Shown in pieces: positions 42,071 through 51,850 of a DNA stretch of 64,000 nt. The translations under genes and the position numbers were made by a program. Every line of letters starts with the position of its first letter. Positions within the stretch are counted from its first letter, which is position 1. The notes beneath the pieces were generated by a model. That model saw only the letters and a program-made list of their open reading frames with translations, was not told the origin of the DNA and ran no database searches. The DNA is from an uncultured SAR86 cluster bacterium (lineage in GTDB: Bacteria; Pseudomonadota; Gammaproteobacteria; Magnimaribacterales; D2472): contig CACEBI010000002.1 of the NCBI GenBank assembly GCA_902557705.1, positions 1 to 64,000 on the forward strand. The letters are read 5' to 3'.

Positions 42071-44653
42071 ATGTTAAACGAATACAAAGCACACGTAGAC
42101 GAAAGAGCGGCACAAAATATCCCACCGCTTCCATTAGACGCAGACCAAACTGCAAAATTAGCAGATCTTTTAAAATCTGAACACGAAGAGTCAGAACTTT
42201 TATTACATTTAATTAAAGAAAGAGTACCGGCAGGTGTAGATCAATCAGCTTATGTTAAAGCAGCTTTTTTAGCTGATATTACAACTGGTGAAACTTCTAG
42301 CCCATATATTACAAAATCTGATGCTGTACATATTCTTGGCACTATGCTTGGTGGCTATAACATTCAACCTTTGATTGAATGCCTAAAAATTGATGAATTA
42401 GGTGATGAAGCTGCTGAAGCTTTAGGAAAAACATTACTGATTTTTGATGCCTTTAATGAGATCTTTGAATTATCAAAGACTAATGAGTATGCAAAAAAAG
42501 TTATAGATGCATGGGCAGAAGGAAAATGGTTTACTGAAAAAGCTAAGCTTCCGGAACAAATTAAATTAACTGTCTATAAGGTACCTGGTGAAATAAATAC
42601 TGATGATCTGTCACCTGCTACAGATGCTTGGTCACGTCCTGACATCCCTCTTCATGCATTAGCTATGTTCAAGATGCCAAGAAAAGGTCTTGATAGGCCA
42701 TTAGAAACTATTGATGAGTTACAAGAAAAAGGAAACCCTCTAGTATTTGTTGGCGATGTTGTAGGCACGGGTTCTTCAAGAAAATCTGCTACTAACTCTC
42801 TGTTATGGCATATGGGAGATGAAATACCTTATATTCCAAATAAAAAAGAAGGTGGTTTTTGTTTTGGCGGTAAGATAGCTCCAATCTTTTTTAATACATT
42901 AGAAGACTCAGGTGCTTTTCCTATTGAAATGGATGTTACTAAAATGGAAATGGGTCAAGAAATTATACTAGAGCCATATAATGGTAAAGTTCTTGATGCA
43001 AATTCAAATGAAGTTATTTCTACTTTTGAACTTAAAACAGATGTCCTTCTTGATGAAGTAAGAGCTAATGGAAGAATACCGTTAATTATTGGAAGGCAAC
43101 TAACTGATAAAACTAGAGAAGCTCTAGATTTAGAGCCTACAGATATATTTACAAGACCTGATGCAGCTGATGCTTCAGATAAGGGCTATACGCTCGCTCA
43201 AAAAATGGTTGGTAAAGCTTGTGGAGTTGAAGGGATTAGGCCTGGCACTTATTGTGAACCAAGAATGACAACTGTTGGTTCTCAAGATACAACAGGACCA
43301 ATGACTAGAGATGAATTAAAAGAATTAGCATGCTTAGGATTTTCTGCTGATTTAGTAATGCAATCATTTTGTCATACTGCAGCGTATCCTAAACCTGTAG
43401 ATATAGAAACCCAGCATAATTTACCTGACTTTATTATGAATCGTGGCGGTGTCTCTTTAAGACCAGGCGATGGAATCATTCATTCATGGATGAATAGAAT
43501 GCTTTTACCAGATGGCGTTGGTACCGGGGGTGACAGTCATACTAGATTCCCGATAGGTATAAGCTTCCCTGCTGGATCAGGACTTGTGGCATTTGCTGCA
43601 ACCTTAGGTGTGATGCCACTGGATATGCCTGAATCTGTCTTGGTTAGATTTAAAGGTGAAATGCAGCCGGGTATAACTTTGAGAGATCTTGTTAACGCTA
43701 TTCCATATGCAGCTATAAAAAAAGGATTATTGACTGTTGCAAAAGAAGGAAAGAAAAATATTTTCTCAGGAAGGTGTTTAGAAATCGAAGGTCTTCCTGA
43801 TATGAAGGTTGAACAAGCATTTGAGTTATCTGATGCATCAGCAGAAAGATCAGCTTCCGGTTGCACAGTTAGATTAAATAAAGAGCCTATCATTGAATAC
43901 CTTCAATCAAACATTGTTATGTTGAGATGGATGATTGCAAGTGGCTATGGCGATGCAAAAACATTAGAGAGAAGAGCTCAAGCAATGGAAGAATGGATTA
44001 AAAACCCTGAGCTACTTGAACCAGACGAAAATGCAGAGTATGCAGAGATTATTGAGATTGATTTAAACGAAATCACTGAGCCGTTACTTGCATGTCCTAA
44101 TGACCCTGATGATATCAAGCCATTATCAGAAGTTGCTAATACTGAAATTCAAGAAGTATTTATTGGATCTTGTATGACTAATATCGGTCACTTCAGAGCA
44201 GCTGGTACCTTATTAAAAAAATATAATGGAACAAAAGCTAGATTATGGGTTGTACCACCAACTAAGATGGATGAGAAACAGTTGATGGAAGAAGGCATCT
44301 ACAATATCTTTGGTGTGTCAGGCGCTAGAACGGAAGTACCTGGATGTTCTCTTTGTATGGGTAATCAAGCCAGGGTGCTTGCAAATTCTACTGTAGTATC
44401 AACATCAACAAGAAATTTCCCTAATAGATTGGGTGATGGTGCTAATGTGTTTTTAGCATCTGCTGAACTATCCGCTATAGCCTCAGTTATAGGAAGATTA
44501 CCTACTGTTGAGGAATACCATAAATATATGAATGATATTAATCCACTCGCAGATGAAATATATAGATACCTGAACTTTAATGAAATTGAGACATATGTAG
44601 AGAGCGCAAACTCAGCAAGCATACCTGCAATAAATATCATTAATCCAAATTAG
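42071..44653 (+). CDS. acnB: Aconitate hydratase B
   Basis: Bifunctional aconitase of 860 residues (E. coli 865), converting citrate to isocitrate in the TCA cycle; AcnB can also hydrate 2-methylaconitate. The N-terminal HEAT-like domain (1-160) is followed by the swivel domain ([20 protein letters not shown]). The iron-sulfur cluster Cys are in GSCMTNIGH and [11 protein letters not shown] (about 700-770). The start has an AAGGAGAT site 8 bases upstream. With PrpB, PrpC and PrpD (58436-61909) it may complete the methylcitrate cycle. Transcribed alone. Confidence 0.97.
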   Translation: MLNEYKAHVDERAAQNIPPLPLDADQTAKLADLLKSEHEESELLLHLIKERVPAGVDQSAYVKAAFLADITTGETSSPYITKSDAVHILGTMLGGYNIQPLIECLKIDELGDEAAEALGKTLLIFDAFNEIFELSKTNEYAKKVIDAWAEGKWFTEKAKLPEQIKLTVYKVPGEINTDDLSPATDAWSRPDIPLHALAMFKMPRKGLDRPLETIDELQEKGNPLVFVGDVVGTGSSRKSATNSLLWHMGDEIPYIPNKKEGGFCFGGKIAPIFFNTLEDSGAFPIEMDVTKMEMGQEIILEPYNGKVLDANSNEVISTFELKTDVLLDEVRANGRIPLIIGRQLTDKTREALDLEPTDIFTRPDAADASDKGYTLAQKMVGKACGVEGIRPGTYCEPRMTTVGSQDTTGPMTRDELKELACLGFSADLVMQSFCHTAAYPKPVDIETQHNLPDFIMNRGGVSLRPGDGIIHSWMNRMLLPDGVGTGGDSHTRFPIGISFPAGSGLVAFAATLGVMPLDMPESVLVRFKGEMQPGITLRDLVNAIPYAAIKKGLLTVAKEGKKNIFSGRCLEIEGLPDMKVEQAFELSDASAERSASGCTVRLNKEPIIEYLQSNIVMLRWMIASGYGDAKTLERRAQAMEEWIKNPELLEPDENAEYAEIIEIDLNEITEPLLACPNDPDDIKPLSEVANTEIQEVFIGSCMTNIGHFRAAGTLLKKYNGTKARLWVVPPTKMDEKQLMEEGIYNIFGVSGARTEVPGCSLCMGNQARVLANSTVVSTSTRNFPNRLGDGANVFLASAELSAIASVIGRLPTVEEYHKYMNDINPLADEIYRYLNFNEIETYVESANSASIPAINIINPN

Positions 44654-44749
44654 CCTTTTTTAGAGATATGGTTCCTTTAAATTAAAATAAATTTTAACTT
44701 TTAATATCATATATAATCTTGTTTTAAATTAATTTATTAACTAATAATA

Positions 44750-44963
44750 ATGTTTAAAAAAAATTGAAATATGGATTCTGTACCTTGTATTACTAATTAG
44801 TATTCTTTTTATAATAGGGTTTGGAGTCTTAGTTAGACAAGACCTTGTAGGTAATACAAAGTTTGGTAAATATGATATATCTTTTTTATCTAAACCTGCT
44901 GCTTATATTGCTGAAACTCCTGAAAGATTACTGGATAAAAATTTTAAAAATGTTAAATATTGA
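44750..44963 (+). pseudogene. Small membrane-protein frame broken at an A8 run
   Basis: An ATG at 44750 (MFKKK) runs into an eight-base A tract (44756-44763). In the reading frame of the ATG a stop comes after 15 codons, but one extra A would open a frame of 71 residues. The downstream frame encodes a hydrophobic helix (WILYLVLLISILFIIGFG) and then VRQDLVGNTKFGKYDISFL and ERLLDKNF, ending at 44963. Without the shift it has only an ATT as possible start. It may be a gene remnant, a slippage site or an assembly error. No family recognised. Confidence 0.4.
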
Positions 44964-45069
44964 AATTATTTATGATTTTGATTTTAAAGAATCGCGCAAT
45001 GAGATAGATTCTAGGCTTGATAATGATCTTGTAAACAAAGCGCTTGATATTTATTCTAAACTTTCTTGA
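44950..45069 (+). CDS. Possible small protein (39 residues)
   Basis: A 39-codon frame starting at ATG 44950 (MLNIEIIYDFDFKESRNEID then RLDNDLVNKALDIYSKLS). It overlaps the end of the broken upstream frame by 14 bases. It is acidic and helical, without membrane segments. No good ribosome site is present. It may be the detached end of a degraded gene. Support is weak. Confidence 0.3.
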   Translation: MLNIEIIYDFDFKESRNEIDSRLDNDLVNKALDIYSKLS

Positions 45070-45075
45070 CCTTAA

Positions 45076-46566
45076 TTAGCCCTTGGCATTAGATTTTTCC
45101 CTTTGTGCTTTGACTTCGTCTTGTCTAGAGACCTCAAGATCTTGAAGATAATTCTCTCCGAGAGGCGTTATATATTCACCTGTAAAAATAGACGTTTCAA
45201 ATTCTGTGATTTGTGGATTTCCAAATTTACAAGTTTCAATTAAATCCTCTAACGTTTGATATACAAGCCAATCTGCGCCTATTTCTTTAGCAACTTCTAC
45301 ATCTGTTCTATTTGAGGCTATTAGTTCACTAGTTGCTGGCATATCTATGCCATAAAGATTTTGATATTTAATTGCAGGTGCTGCAGAAGCAAAATACACT
45401 TTTTTGGCACCAGCTTCTTTAGCCATTTCAATAATTTTTTTACTGGTAGTTCCTCTTACAATTGAGTCATCTACTAGCATTACATTTTTACCTTCAAATT
45501 CTAAATCAAGGATATTTAATTTCCTTCTTACAGACTTTCTTCGTTCTTCTTGGTAAGGCATGATAAAGGTTCTTCCAATGTATCTGTTTTTAACAAAGCC
45601 TTCTCTATAAGGAACATTTAAATCAACCGCAAGTTGAAGTGCTGCTGTTGTAGAGCTATCAGGTATTGGGATTACAACATCAATATCGTGATCAGGATTT
45701 TTCTTTTGAATTAATTCAGCAAGTTTTGAACCCATTCTCATGCGTGCTTTATACACTGAAATTTCATCAATGTTTGAATCTGGTCTTGAGAAATATACAT
45801 ATTCAAATATGCAAGGTCTTTTTTGAGGAGCTTCGGCACATTGCTGTGAGAAGAAATTACCCTTCTTATCAATGTATACAGCTTCGCCTGGCTCTACATC
45901 TCGAAATTTCTTAAATCCTTGTGATTCAAAAAGAGCATCTTCAGAGGCAATAATATACTCATCTCTAGAAGTGCCTTTTCTTATACCAATTGATAAAGGT
46001 CTAATGCCATTATTATCTCTAAATGCCAAGATTCCATGACCAGTAATAAGAGCTAGAACAGCATATGCACCATCACATCTTCTATGAGTTTTAGTGACAG
46101 CTTTAAATATATGATCCGCAGATGGATAAATTTCTCTTTGTTTTCCTAGTTCATGAGCAAAAATATTTAACAATACTTCTGAGTCAGAATCTGTATTAAG
46201 GTGTCTCATTTCTGCATGAAATAATTGAACCGCTAATTCCTTTGAGTTTGTAAGATTGCCATTATGAGCAAGGCTGATGCCATATGGAGAATTAACATAC
46301 ATTGGTTGAGCAAATTCTTTACCAGCGCCTCCTGCAGTTGGATATCTCACATGACCAATGCCGTAATTGCCTATCAGTTTATTCATATGTCTTTGTTGAA
46401 AAACGTCTCTTACATATCCCATAGATTTTCTGCTATGAAGTTTATCTTGTGAGTCGCATACGACCATGCCAGCAGCATCTTGACCTCTATGCTGAAGCAT
46501 TAAAAGTGAGTCATATATTTCTGCTGCTATGTTAGTCTCAGCAGAAATTCCAACTATTCCACACAT
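45076..46566 (-). CDS. purF: Amidophosphoribosyltransferase
   Basis: First committed enzyme of purine synthesis, 496 residues. The N-terminal nucleophile Cys2 is in MCGIVGI; the glutaminase domain includes GIGHVRYPTAGG and SLAHNGNLTN. The phosphoribosyltransferase part has VMLVDDSIVRGTTSKKI (PRPP loop, about 357-373) and SSTTAALQLA. Metal-cluster Cys are not evident, as in the E. coli type. The start overlaps the cvpA stop by 1 bp, the conserved cvpA-purF pair. Last gene of the long aroC-to-purF chain. Confidence 0.97.
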   Translation of the reverse strand: MCGIVGISAETNIAAEIYDSLLMLQHRGQDAAGMVVCDSQDKLHSRKSMGYVRDVFQQRHMNKLIGNYGIGHVRYPTAGGAGKEFAQPMYVNSPYGISLAHNGNLTNSKELAVQLFHAEMRHLNTDSDSEVLLNIFAHELGKQREIYPSADHIFKAVTKTHRRCDGAYAVLALITGHGILAFRDNNGIRPLSIGIRKGTSRDEYIIASEDALFESQGFKKFRDVEPGEAVYIDKKGNFFSQQCAEAPQKRPCIFEYVYFSRPDSNIDEISVYKARMRMGSKLAELIQKKNPDHDIDVVIPIPDSSTTAALQLAVDLNVPYREGFVKNRYIGRTFIMPYQEERRKSVRRKLNILDLEFEGKNVMLVDDSIVRGTTSKKIIEMAKEAGAKKVYFASAAPAIKYQNLYGIDMPATSELIASNRTDVEVAKEIGADWLVYQTLEDLIETCKFGNPQITEFETSIFTGEYITPLGENYLQDLEVSRQDEVKAQREKSNAKG

Positions 46567-47150
46567 TAGGAGTCCTCTTGAGTAGGATTAATATCTTCTT
46601 CATCTGGTGCCACTTCTTCTCTTATTGGTTCGATGACTTCCAGTGCTTCTTCGACTATATTTCTATTATCTATTAATTCTCTGAAATAAGCTTCAATTTG
46701 TGGAGCATATTTTTCAATTATTGGAGTAATTTTTGAGTTATTAATTAAGTCAGTTGATTTAATACTTGACGGCAAGAGTAAAAATATTACAAATAAAACA
46801 ATCAAACCTCTTGTTAAACCAAATAGTACTCCTAAAAATCTATCAAATCCTGAAGCTCCAGACCACTTGATAAGAGATCCAATGAATTTAATTACTACTC
46901 CACCAAGAAAAATACAGATCATAAAAACAACTATGTAGGATAAGATCTTTGAGACCTCTTCATTGCCTATAAATTCATTTATTTTAGGAGTTGCCAAATA
47001 CTCAAGACTAACAGCAGCTATAAAAGCAACAATCCACAAAAATAATGAAAGAAACTCTTTTGTAAAACCTCGAGCAAGTGAAATAAGGCCTGATGCAGTC
47101 AAGACAACTAATATAAACCAGTCAGTTAGATTTAATCCTATAGCTTCCAT
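46566..47150 (-). CDS. cvpA: CvpA family membrane protein
   Basis: Inner-membrane protein of 194 residues with four hydrophobic segments (about 11-28, 30-45, 65-85 and 105-123). The opening LTDWFILVVLTASGLISLARGFTKE and GFDRFLGVLFGLTRG are the family's signatures. The C-terminus is an acidic cytoplasmic or periplasmic tail (EEVAPDEEDINP). CvpA supports colicin V production and envelope stability in other species; the exact job is unknown. It overlaps purF by 1 bp and the SPOR gene by 13 bp. Confidence 0.92.
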   Translation of the reverse strand: MEAIGLNLTDWFILVVLTASGLISLARGFTKEFLSLFLWIVAFIAAVSLEYLATPKINEFIGNEEVSKILSYIVVFMICIFLGGVVIKFIGSLIKWSGASGFDRFLGVLFGLTRGLIVLFVIFLLLPSSIKSTDLINNSKITPIIEKYAPQIEAYFRELIDNRNIVEEALEVIEPIREEVAPDEEDINPTQEDS

Positions 47151-47623
47151 CTAGATATCTCTCCATCTTGTGATCCTGAAAGTTTTTGAATTAACTCCAT
47201 GTTATTGTTTATGTCACTCTCTTCAGGAAAAGGTCCTACATAAACTGCATGAAGGTTTTTCTTGGAACCAAAAACTTTAGTGAAAGCAGGAAGTCCACCT
47301 TTCTTAATTTTTGTAACTATTTTTTCTGCATTATCCTTAGATGAAAGAACATGCACTCTCAAAACAAAAAAATCAAAATCTGATCTATTAATATTTACAA
47401 CATCTGAAATTATTTGTTTGCTTGGTTTTATAGAACCTTCCTCTTTAATAATCTTAATCGACCCCTCCTCACTCTCTTTTTCAATAATTGCTGGTTTAGT
47501 TGAAGTGCTATCTCCAATTTCAAAGTTTTGTTGATAATCAATCTGAGGAGTTAAAATAATAAATAGAAGAATTAGAAGTGCGCTAATGCTGAAAACAAGA
47601 CCTATAATTTTCTCAATATTCAT
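47138..47623 (-). CDS. dedD: SPOR-domain inner-membrane protein (DedD-like)
   Basis: Protein of 161 residues: one membrane helix (about 8-26), a linker with Glu-rich sequence, and a C-terminal SPOR domain (about 80-160: FFVLRVHVLSSKDNAEKIVTKIKKGGLPAF and LHAVYVGPFPEESD, in parts). SPOR domains bind denuded glycan strands at the division septum. DedD is the usual gene before cvpA. In most relatives folC lies between accD and dedD; here accD overlaps this gene by 1 bp. The domain order agrees with DedD, although it is short (E. coli 220). Confidence 0.83.
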   Translation of the reverse strand: MNIEKIIGLVFSISALLILLFIILTPQIDYQQNFEIGDSTSTKPAIIEKESEEGSIKIIKEEGSIKPSKQIISDVVNINRSDFDFFVLRVHVLSSKDNAEKIVTKIKKGGLPAFTKVFGSKKNLHAVYVGPFPEESDINNNMELIQKLSGSQDGEISRWKL

Positions 47624-48468
47624 TAGGCTCTGTATATTTTTTTTAGGAGTCCGTAAACCTTAGTTCTAATATTTTTTCTATGGACAATCATATCAATTGC
47701 TCCATGTTTTAACAAAAACTCAGATTTTTGGAAATCATCAGGCAAATCTACTCTAACAGTTTGTTCAATAACCCTTCTACCTGCAAAACCCACTAAAGCA
47801 TCAGGCTCAGCAATATTTATATCACCAAGCATAGCTAAACTCGCAGAAACGCCTCCATAAATTGGATCAACCATTACTGAAATATATGGTAATTTTGTTG
47901 CTTTAAGCTTTTGTAAAGCAGCTGAAGTTTTTGCCATCTGCATTAAAGAAATCATTGACTCCTGCATTCTTGCGCCACCACTTGTGGAAAAGCAGATGAA
48001 TGGACAACGAGACTTTATAGCTTCATTAACTCCTTGAACAAACTTTTCTCCAACGACTCCTCCCATTGAGCCACCCATAAATCTAAACTCAAATGCAGCT
48101 ACAACCACATCCATAGAATCAAGTGCTCCTTTACCAATAATAATGGCCTCATTCTCTCCAGTATTGGAAACAGCATCTTTAATTCTTGAGGAATAATTCT
48201 TTGTATCTTTGAATTTTAAGGAATCTTTAGTTTTTATATCAGCTGCAATTTCTTCAAAATAACCATTATCTAAAAAAATTTCTAATCTTTTTCTGGCACC
48301 AATTCGAAGATGGTGGTCGCATTTAGGACAAACAAAAAGTGATTTTTCTAGATCAGGGGCATATAAAACAGACTCACATGAAGGGCAAGAGCTCCAAAGT
48401 CCATCAGGTACCTTGCTTTTAGACTTGGATGTCATTATTGAAGGTATGAGCCTTGTTAGCCAGTTCAT
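47623..48468 (-). CDS. accD: Acetyl-CoA carboxylase carboxyltransferase subunit beta
   Basis: Beta subunit of the carboxyltransferase, 281 residues, in malonyl-CoA formation for fatty acids. The N-terminal zinc ribbon has four Cys in CPSCESVLYAPDLEKSLFVCPKC (in parts, about 28-50). The crotonase-fold part shows GSMGGVVGEKFV, SGGARMQE and DPIYGGVSASLAMLGD, typical of AccD. It overlaps trpA by 4 bp and the SPOR gene by 1 bp. The partner accA is not in this window. Confidence 0.96.
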   Translation of the reverse strand: MNWLTRLIPSIMTSKSKSKVPDGLWSSCPSCESVLYAPDLEKSLFVCPKCDHHLRIGARKRLEIFLDNGYFEEIAADIKTKDSLKFKDTKNYSSRIKDAVSNTGENEAIIIGKGALDSMDVVVAAFEFRFMGGSMGGVVGEKFVQGVNEAIKSRCPFICFSTSGGARMQESMISLMQMAKTSAALQKLKATKLPYISVMVDPIYGGVSASLAMLGDINIAEPDALVGFAGRRVIEQTVRVDLPDDFQKSEFLLKHGAIDMIVHRKNIRTKVYGLLKKIYRA

Positions 48469-49250
48469 GATATAGCGGTCTTCATCTCCCTAAGGTATTC
48501 ACCAATTCTACCAAATTCTTTTGTCTTAGACTCATCTGCAATCATTTCAACAATCGATGAGCCAATAACAATGCCATCTGAGCATGCCGCTAAAGTTGAT
48601 GCGTCCTCGACTGATTTAATTCCAAATCCTGCCATAGTGGGAGCATCAGAATATTGTTGAATTTTTTGAATATTATTTTTAATTTCTTCAATATTTAAAT
48701 TAGATGATCCCGTAACACCTCGTAGAGTAACGTAATAAATAAATCCAGTGCTATTTTTTGCTATAGATTCAACTCTATCGTCTTTGGTAGTAGGCGATAT
48801 TAATGAAATAGTATTTATATTTGGGTTTGTGATTCCATAGGTCTGCAGATTGAGTTCTCCTGGAACATCTACAACTAAAATCGAATCCGCACTATTCTCT
48901 CCAATTGATTGAACCTGATCAATATGGGATATAAAAGTATTTAAATAGCCCATTAAAACTATAGGTGTTTCAGTATTGGTTTCTCTAAACCTGTTAACCA
49001 ATTCAAGTATCATCTTCAGTGATATATTATTTTTTAGAGCGCGGTCATGAGCTTTTTGTATGGTTGGTCCCTCAGCAATTGGATCTGTAAAGGGAACGCC
49101 AATCTCAATAACATCAACCCCTGAATCAACAAATAAATGCATTAGATCTAGTGTGGTATCTAAATCAGGATCACCTGCTACAAGGTATGCGACTAGAGCC
49201 TTTTTATTATTTTCTTTGAGGTTTTGTAACTTTGATGTCAGTCTATTCAA
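48465..49250 (-). CDS. trpA: Tryptophan synthase alpha chain
   Basis: TIM-barrel enzyme of 261 residues that splits indole-3-glycerol phosphate to indole. Catalytic Glu is in [18 protein letters not shown] (about 45-62), with Asp in the LVVDVPGEL region (about 131), and the phosphate loop [10 protein letters not shown] (about 213-222) is intact. A 4 bp overlap with trpB is the usual coupling. The indole is passed to TrpB. The rest of the tryptophan genes, apart from trpF and trpB, lie outside the window. Confidence 0.96.
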   Translation of the reverse strand: MNRLTSKLQNLKENNKKALVAYLVAGDPDLDTTLDLMHLFVDSGVDVIEIGVPFTDPIAEGPTIQKAHDRALKNNISLKMILELVNRFRETNTETPIVLMGYLNTFISHIDQVQSIGENSADSILVVDVPGELNLQTYGITNPNINTISLISPTTKDDRVESIAKNSTGFIYYVTLRGVTGSSNLNIEEIKNNIQKIQQYSDAPTMAGFGIKSVEDASTLAACSDGIVIGSSIVEMIADESKTKEFGRIGEYLREMKTAIS

Positions 49251-50452
49251 AACTCTATCCCGTCGATTTCAGCAACAGTATTAATGTCTTTATCTCCCCT
49301 ACCAGAAACATTCACAACTACATTTGCTGATGAGTCTAATTCCTTCATAAGAGGTTCTAGGTATGCAAAAGCATGTGCCGTCTCAAGAGCAGGCATAATA
49401 CCCTCAAGTTCAGTTACTTCGTGAAAAGTTTTTAAGGCATCATCATCACTAACTGCCACATACTCAGCTCTACCAATATCTTTTAACCATGAGTGTTCAG
49501 GACCAACTCCAGGATAATCTAAGCCAGCTGAAACAGACTTAGTGTCTTTTACCTGACCTGATTCATCTTGCATTAAGTAACTGCGAGCACCGTGAAGAAC
49601 TCCAGGCGTACCATCATTTAATGGAGCTGCATGCTCACCCGTTGAAACGCCCTCTCCTCCAGCTTCGACGCCAATAAGTCTGGTTTCTTTAATATCAATA
49701 AATGGATGAAATATCCCCATTGCATTTGAGCCGCCACCTACACAAGCAACAACGGCATCAGGCATTTTGCCAAATAAATCTTTAGATTGCTCAATCACCT
49801 CTTTACCCACAACAGAGTTGAAATCTCTAACTATCATCGGATATGGATGAGGGCCAGTAACACTTCCTATAATATAATAGGTATCCTCAACATTAGTTAC
49901 CCAATCTCTTAGTGCTTCATTTAAAGCATCTTTTAATGTTGCTGAACCAGAATCAACAGGATGAACATGAGCTCCAAGTAATTTTATTCTGTAAACATTT
50001 AAAGATTGTCTTCTAACGTCTTCAGCGCCCATATATATATGACACTCTAGCCCTAACCTTGCTGCAACAGTTGCTGTGGCAACACCATGCTGACCGGCTC
50101 CGGTTTCTGCAATGATTCTTTTTTTGCCCATATATTTAGCAAGAAGTATCTGGCCAACGGTATTATTTATTTTATGTGCACCAGTATGATTAAGATCTTC
50201 ACGCTTAAGCCAGATAGAACCAGATTTGTAATGATCCGTTAATCTTTGTGCAAAATATAGTGGTGAAGGTCTGCCAACAAAATGGGAAAGATCTTTATAG
50301 AACTCATCTATAAATTCTTTATTGTCTTTTAATTTGTTATAGGTATTTTCTAGCTCTTCAAGAGCATACATCAGAGTTTCTGGTACAAATTTACCGCCAT
50401 ACTCGCCATAAAACCCTTCTTTATCAGGAAAGTTAGAATTACTAAATGTCAT
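49247..50452 (-). CDS. trpB: Tryptophan synthase beta chain
   Basis: PLP enzyme of 401 residues that joins indole and serine to tryptophan. The PLP lysine is in [15 protein letters not shown] (about 85-99), the glycine loop [20 protein letters not shown] follows, and the cofactor phosphate region is [16 protein letters not shown] (about 229-244). Length matches the TrpB1 class. It overlaps trpF by 11 bp. Start ATG at 50452 follows the order trpF-trpB-trpA seen in many gammaproteobacteria. Confidence 0.97.
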   Translation of the reverse strand: MTFSNSNFPDKEGFYGEYGGKFVPETLMYALEELENTYNKLKDNKEFIDEFYKDLSHFVGRPSPLYFAQRLTDHYKSGSIWLKREDLNHTGAHKINNTVGQILLAKYMGKKRIIAETGAGQHGVATATVAARLGLECHIYMGAEDVRRQSLNVYRIKLLGAHVHPVDSGSATLKDALNEALRDWVTNVEDTYYIIGSVTGPHPYPMIVRDFNSVVGKEVIEQSKDLFGKMPDAVVACVGGGSNAMGIFHPFIDIKETRLIGVEAGGEGVSTGEHAAPLNDGTPGVLHGARSYLMQDESGQVKDTKSVSAGLDYPGVGPEHSWLKDIGRAEYVAVSDDDALKTFHEVTELEGIMPALETAHAFAYLEPLMKELDSSANVVVNVSGRGDKDINTVAEIDGIEF

Positions 50453-51068
50453 AGTTTCTGATTGTTTTTAAAATATCTTTTATTAAAAGGATGTCTTTGA
50501 TTCCAACCTGAGATTCAACCCCAGAGTTTAGATCTAAACACCACGAATTAGTCTTTAATGCATTATCGACATTTTGAGAATTAATTCCACCTGAAAGAAC
50601 AAAATTATGAGTATCATTACCAATATTGCTTAATAATTCCCAATTAAAAGACTCGCCTGTTCCTCCGAATACTCCATCTTTATGATTTTCAAGAAGAATT
50701 GCTGAGGCAGAACTGTATTGAGGAATCATCTCCATATCGCTAGCATTTTTTATCCTGATTGCCTTCCAGTAATCTAATCCAAAAGAGTCACAAAAATTTT
50801 GATCTTCATCTCCATGAAATTGTAGAATCGGATTATTAAAAAAGGATGAAGTTTTATAAATAAAATCCTCATCAGCATTCACATAGACACACACAGCTCT
50901 AGTATCTTTAAAATCTATATCTTGTATTTCTTTTAGAAAAACTTCATCAACAAATCGAGGACTTTTGGAATAAAAAATAAAGCCTACGTAATCTAGGTTA
51001 AGATTGATAAGCTGTTTTAATATCTCAATATCTGAAATACCACAGATTTTTATCTTTGGATTAATCAT
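50442..51068 (-). CDS. trpF: Phosphoribosylanthranilate isomerase
   Basis: TIM-barrel enzyme of 208 residues. The N-terminal KICGISDIE (general base Cys7 region) and the conserved [17 protein letters not shown] are typical; the Asp acid lies in [15 protein letters not shown], and [14 protein letters not shown] plus VDLNSGVE-like [12 protein letters not shown] at the end complete the phosphate site. It lies between truA (4 bp overlap) and trpB. It converts phosphoribosylanthranilate to CdRP in tryptophan synthesis. Confidence 0.95.
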   Translation of the reverse strand: MINPKIKICGISDIEILKQLINLNLDYVGFIFYSKSPRFVDEVFLKEIQDIDFKDTRAVCVYVNADEDFIYKTSSFFNNPILQFHGDEDQNFCDSFGLDYWKAIRIKNASDMEMIPQYSSASAILLENHKDGVFGGTGESFNWELLSNIGNDTHNFVLSGGINSQNVDNALKTNSWCLDLNSGVESQVGIKDILLIKDILKTIRNYDI

Positions 51069-51850
51069 CTTTTAAACCTATCTAATAAATGCTCAGTTGG
51101 ACTTTGGATATTAAATTTTAAATCATATTTAGGTCCAAGAAAAAATAATCCTTTTGCTGAAACAGTTTTTCCAGCATAACTTCTATCGTGTTTTGATAGG
51201 ATTTCTTCTACAGAGATATTTATTTCTCCCTTTGCAATATCTAATAAAGTACCAATCATAATTCTTACCATATTATGTAAAAAGGCGTTTGCGTGGATGG
51301 ATATAAGAATAAATTTATCATAATGCTCAATTTCAATATCTCTTATTGATTTAACAGGATTTTTTGAGCTGCAACTCGAACTCCTGAAAGATGTAAAATC
51401 ATGTTTTCCAATGAACATTTTTGCTTGTTGAGTTAGAACATCTATATCCAAGTTATTATTATCCCAGTGAGAGCAATTATCAAAAAATAAAGGTTTGCTT
51501 CTGGAGTTATAAACAACATAGGTATAACTTCTCTCTAAGGCAGAAAATCTAGAATGAAAATCATTAGGCACTTCAAACATTTTGGTAACAGCTATAGCGT
51601 CTGGAAGGTTTGAATTTATTCCGTCAATCCAATTTTTTTCTTCTCTTTTGATGTCAGTTGTAAAATCAAAAACTTGAGAAAGTGCATGAACTCCTGCATC
51701 TGTTCTTCCTGCATAATTAATAACTGTTTTTGTCTGGGTGATCTTTTCAATTACCTCTTCAAGATGCTGTTGAATAGAGGCAGCATTCTTTTGTCTCTGA
51801 AAACCTGAGAATTCAGAACCATCATATTCAGTTGTAAAAGCTAACCTCAC
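51065..51850 (-). CDS. truA: tRNA pseudouridine synthase A
   Basis: Protein of 261 residues that isomerises uridines 38-40 in tRNA anticodon arms. The opening AFTTEYDGSEFSGFQRQ, the catalytic Asp in NYAGRTDAGVHALSQV (about 46-61), SRSYTYVV-like ERSYTYVVYN and the C-terminal FLHNMVRIMIGTLLDIAKG are diagnostic. It overlaps fimV by 4 bp and trpF by 4 bp, the same order as in Pseudomonas-type genomes. Confidence 0.96.
   Translation of the reverse strand: MRLAFTTEYDGSEFSGFQRQKNAASIQQHLEEVIEKITQTKTVINYAGRTDAGVHALSQVFDFTTDIKREEKNWIDGINSNLPDAIAVTKMFEVPNDFHSRFSALERSYTYVVYNSRSKPLFFDNCSHWDNNNLDIDVLTQQAKMFIGKHDFTSFRSSSCSSKNPVKSIRDIEIEHYDKFILISIHANAFLHNMVRIMIGTLLDIAKGEINISVEEILSKHDRSYAGKTVSAKGLFFLGPKYDLKFNIQSPTEHLLDRFKR

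Larger units (their letters stand above)
44654..45075. other. 421 bp gap between acnB and purF
   Basis: The only gene-free stretch over 300 bases. The first 95 bases are AT-rich with a TATAAT-like sequence (about 44712) and no clear hairpin. The broken membrane-protein frame (44750-44963) and a 39-codon frame (44950-45069) occupy the rest. No tRNA or repeat was found. Confidence 0.6.
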
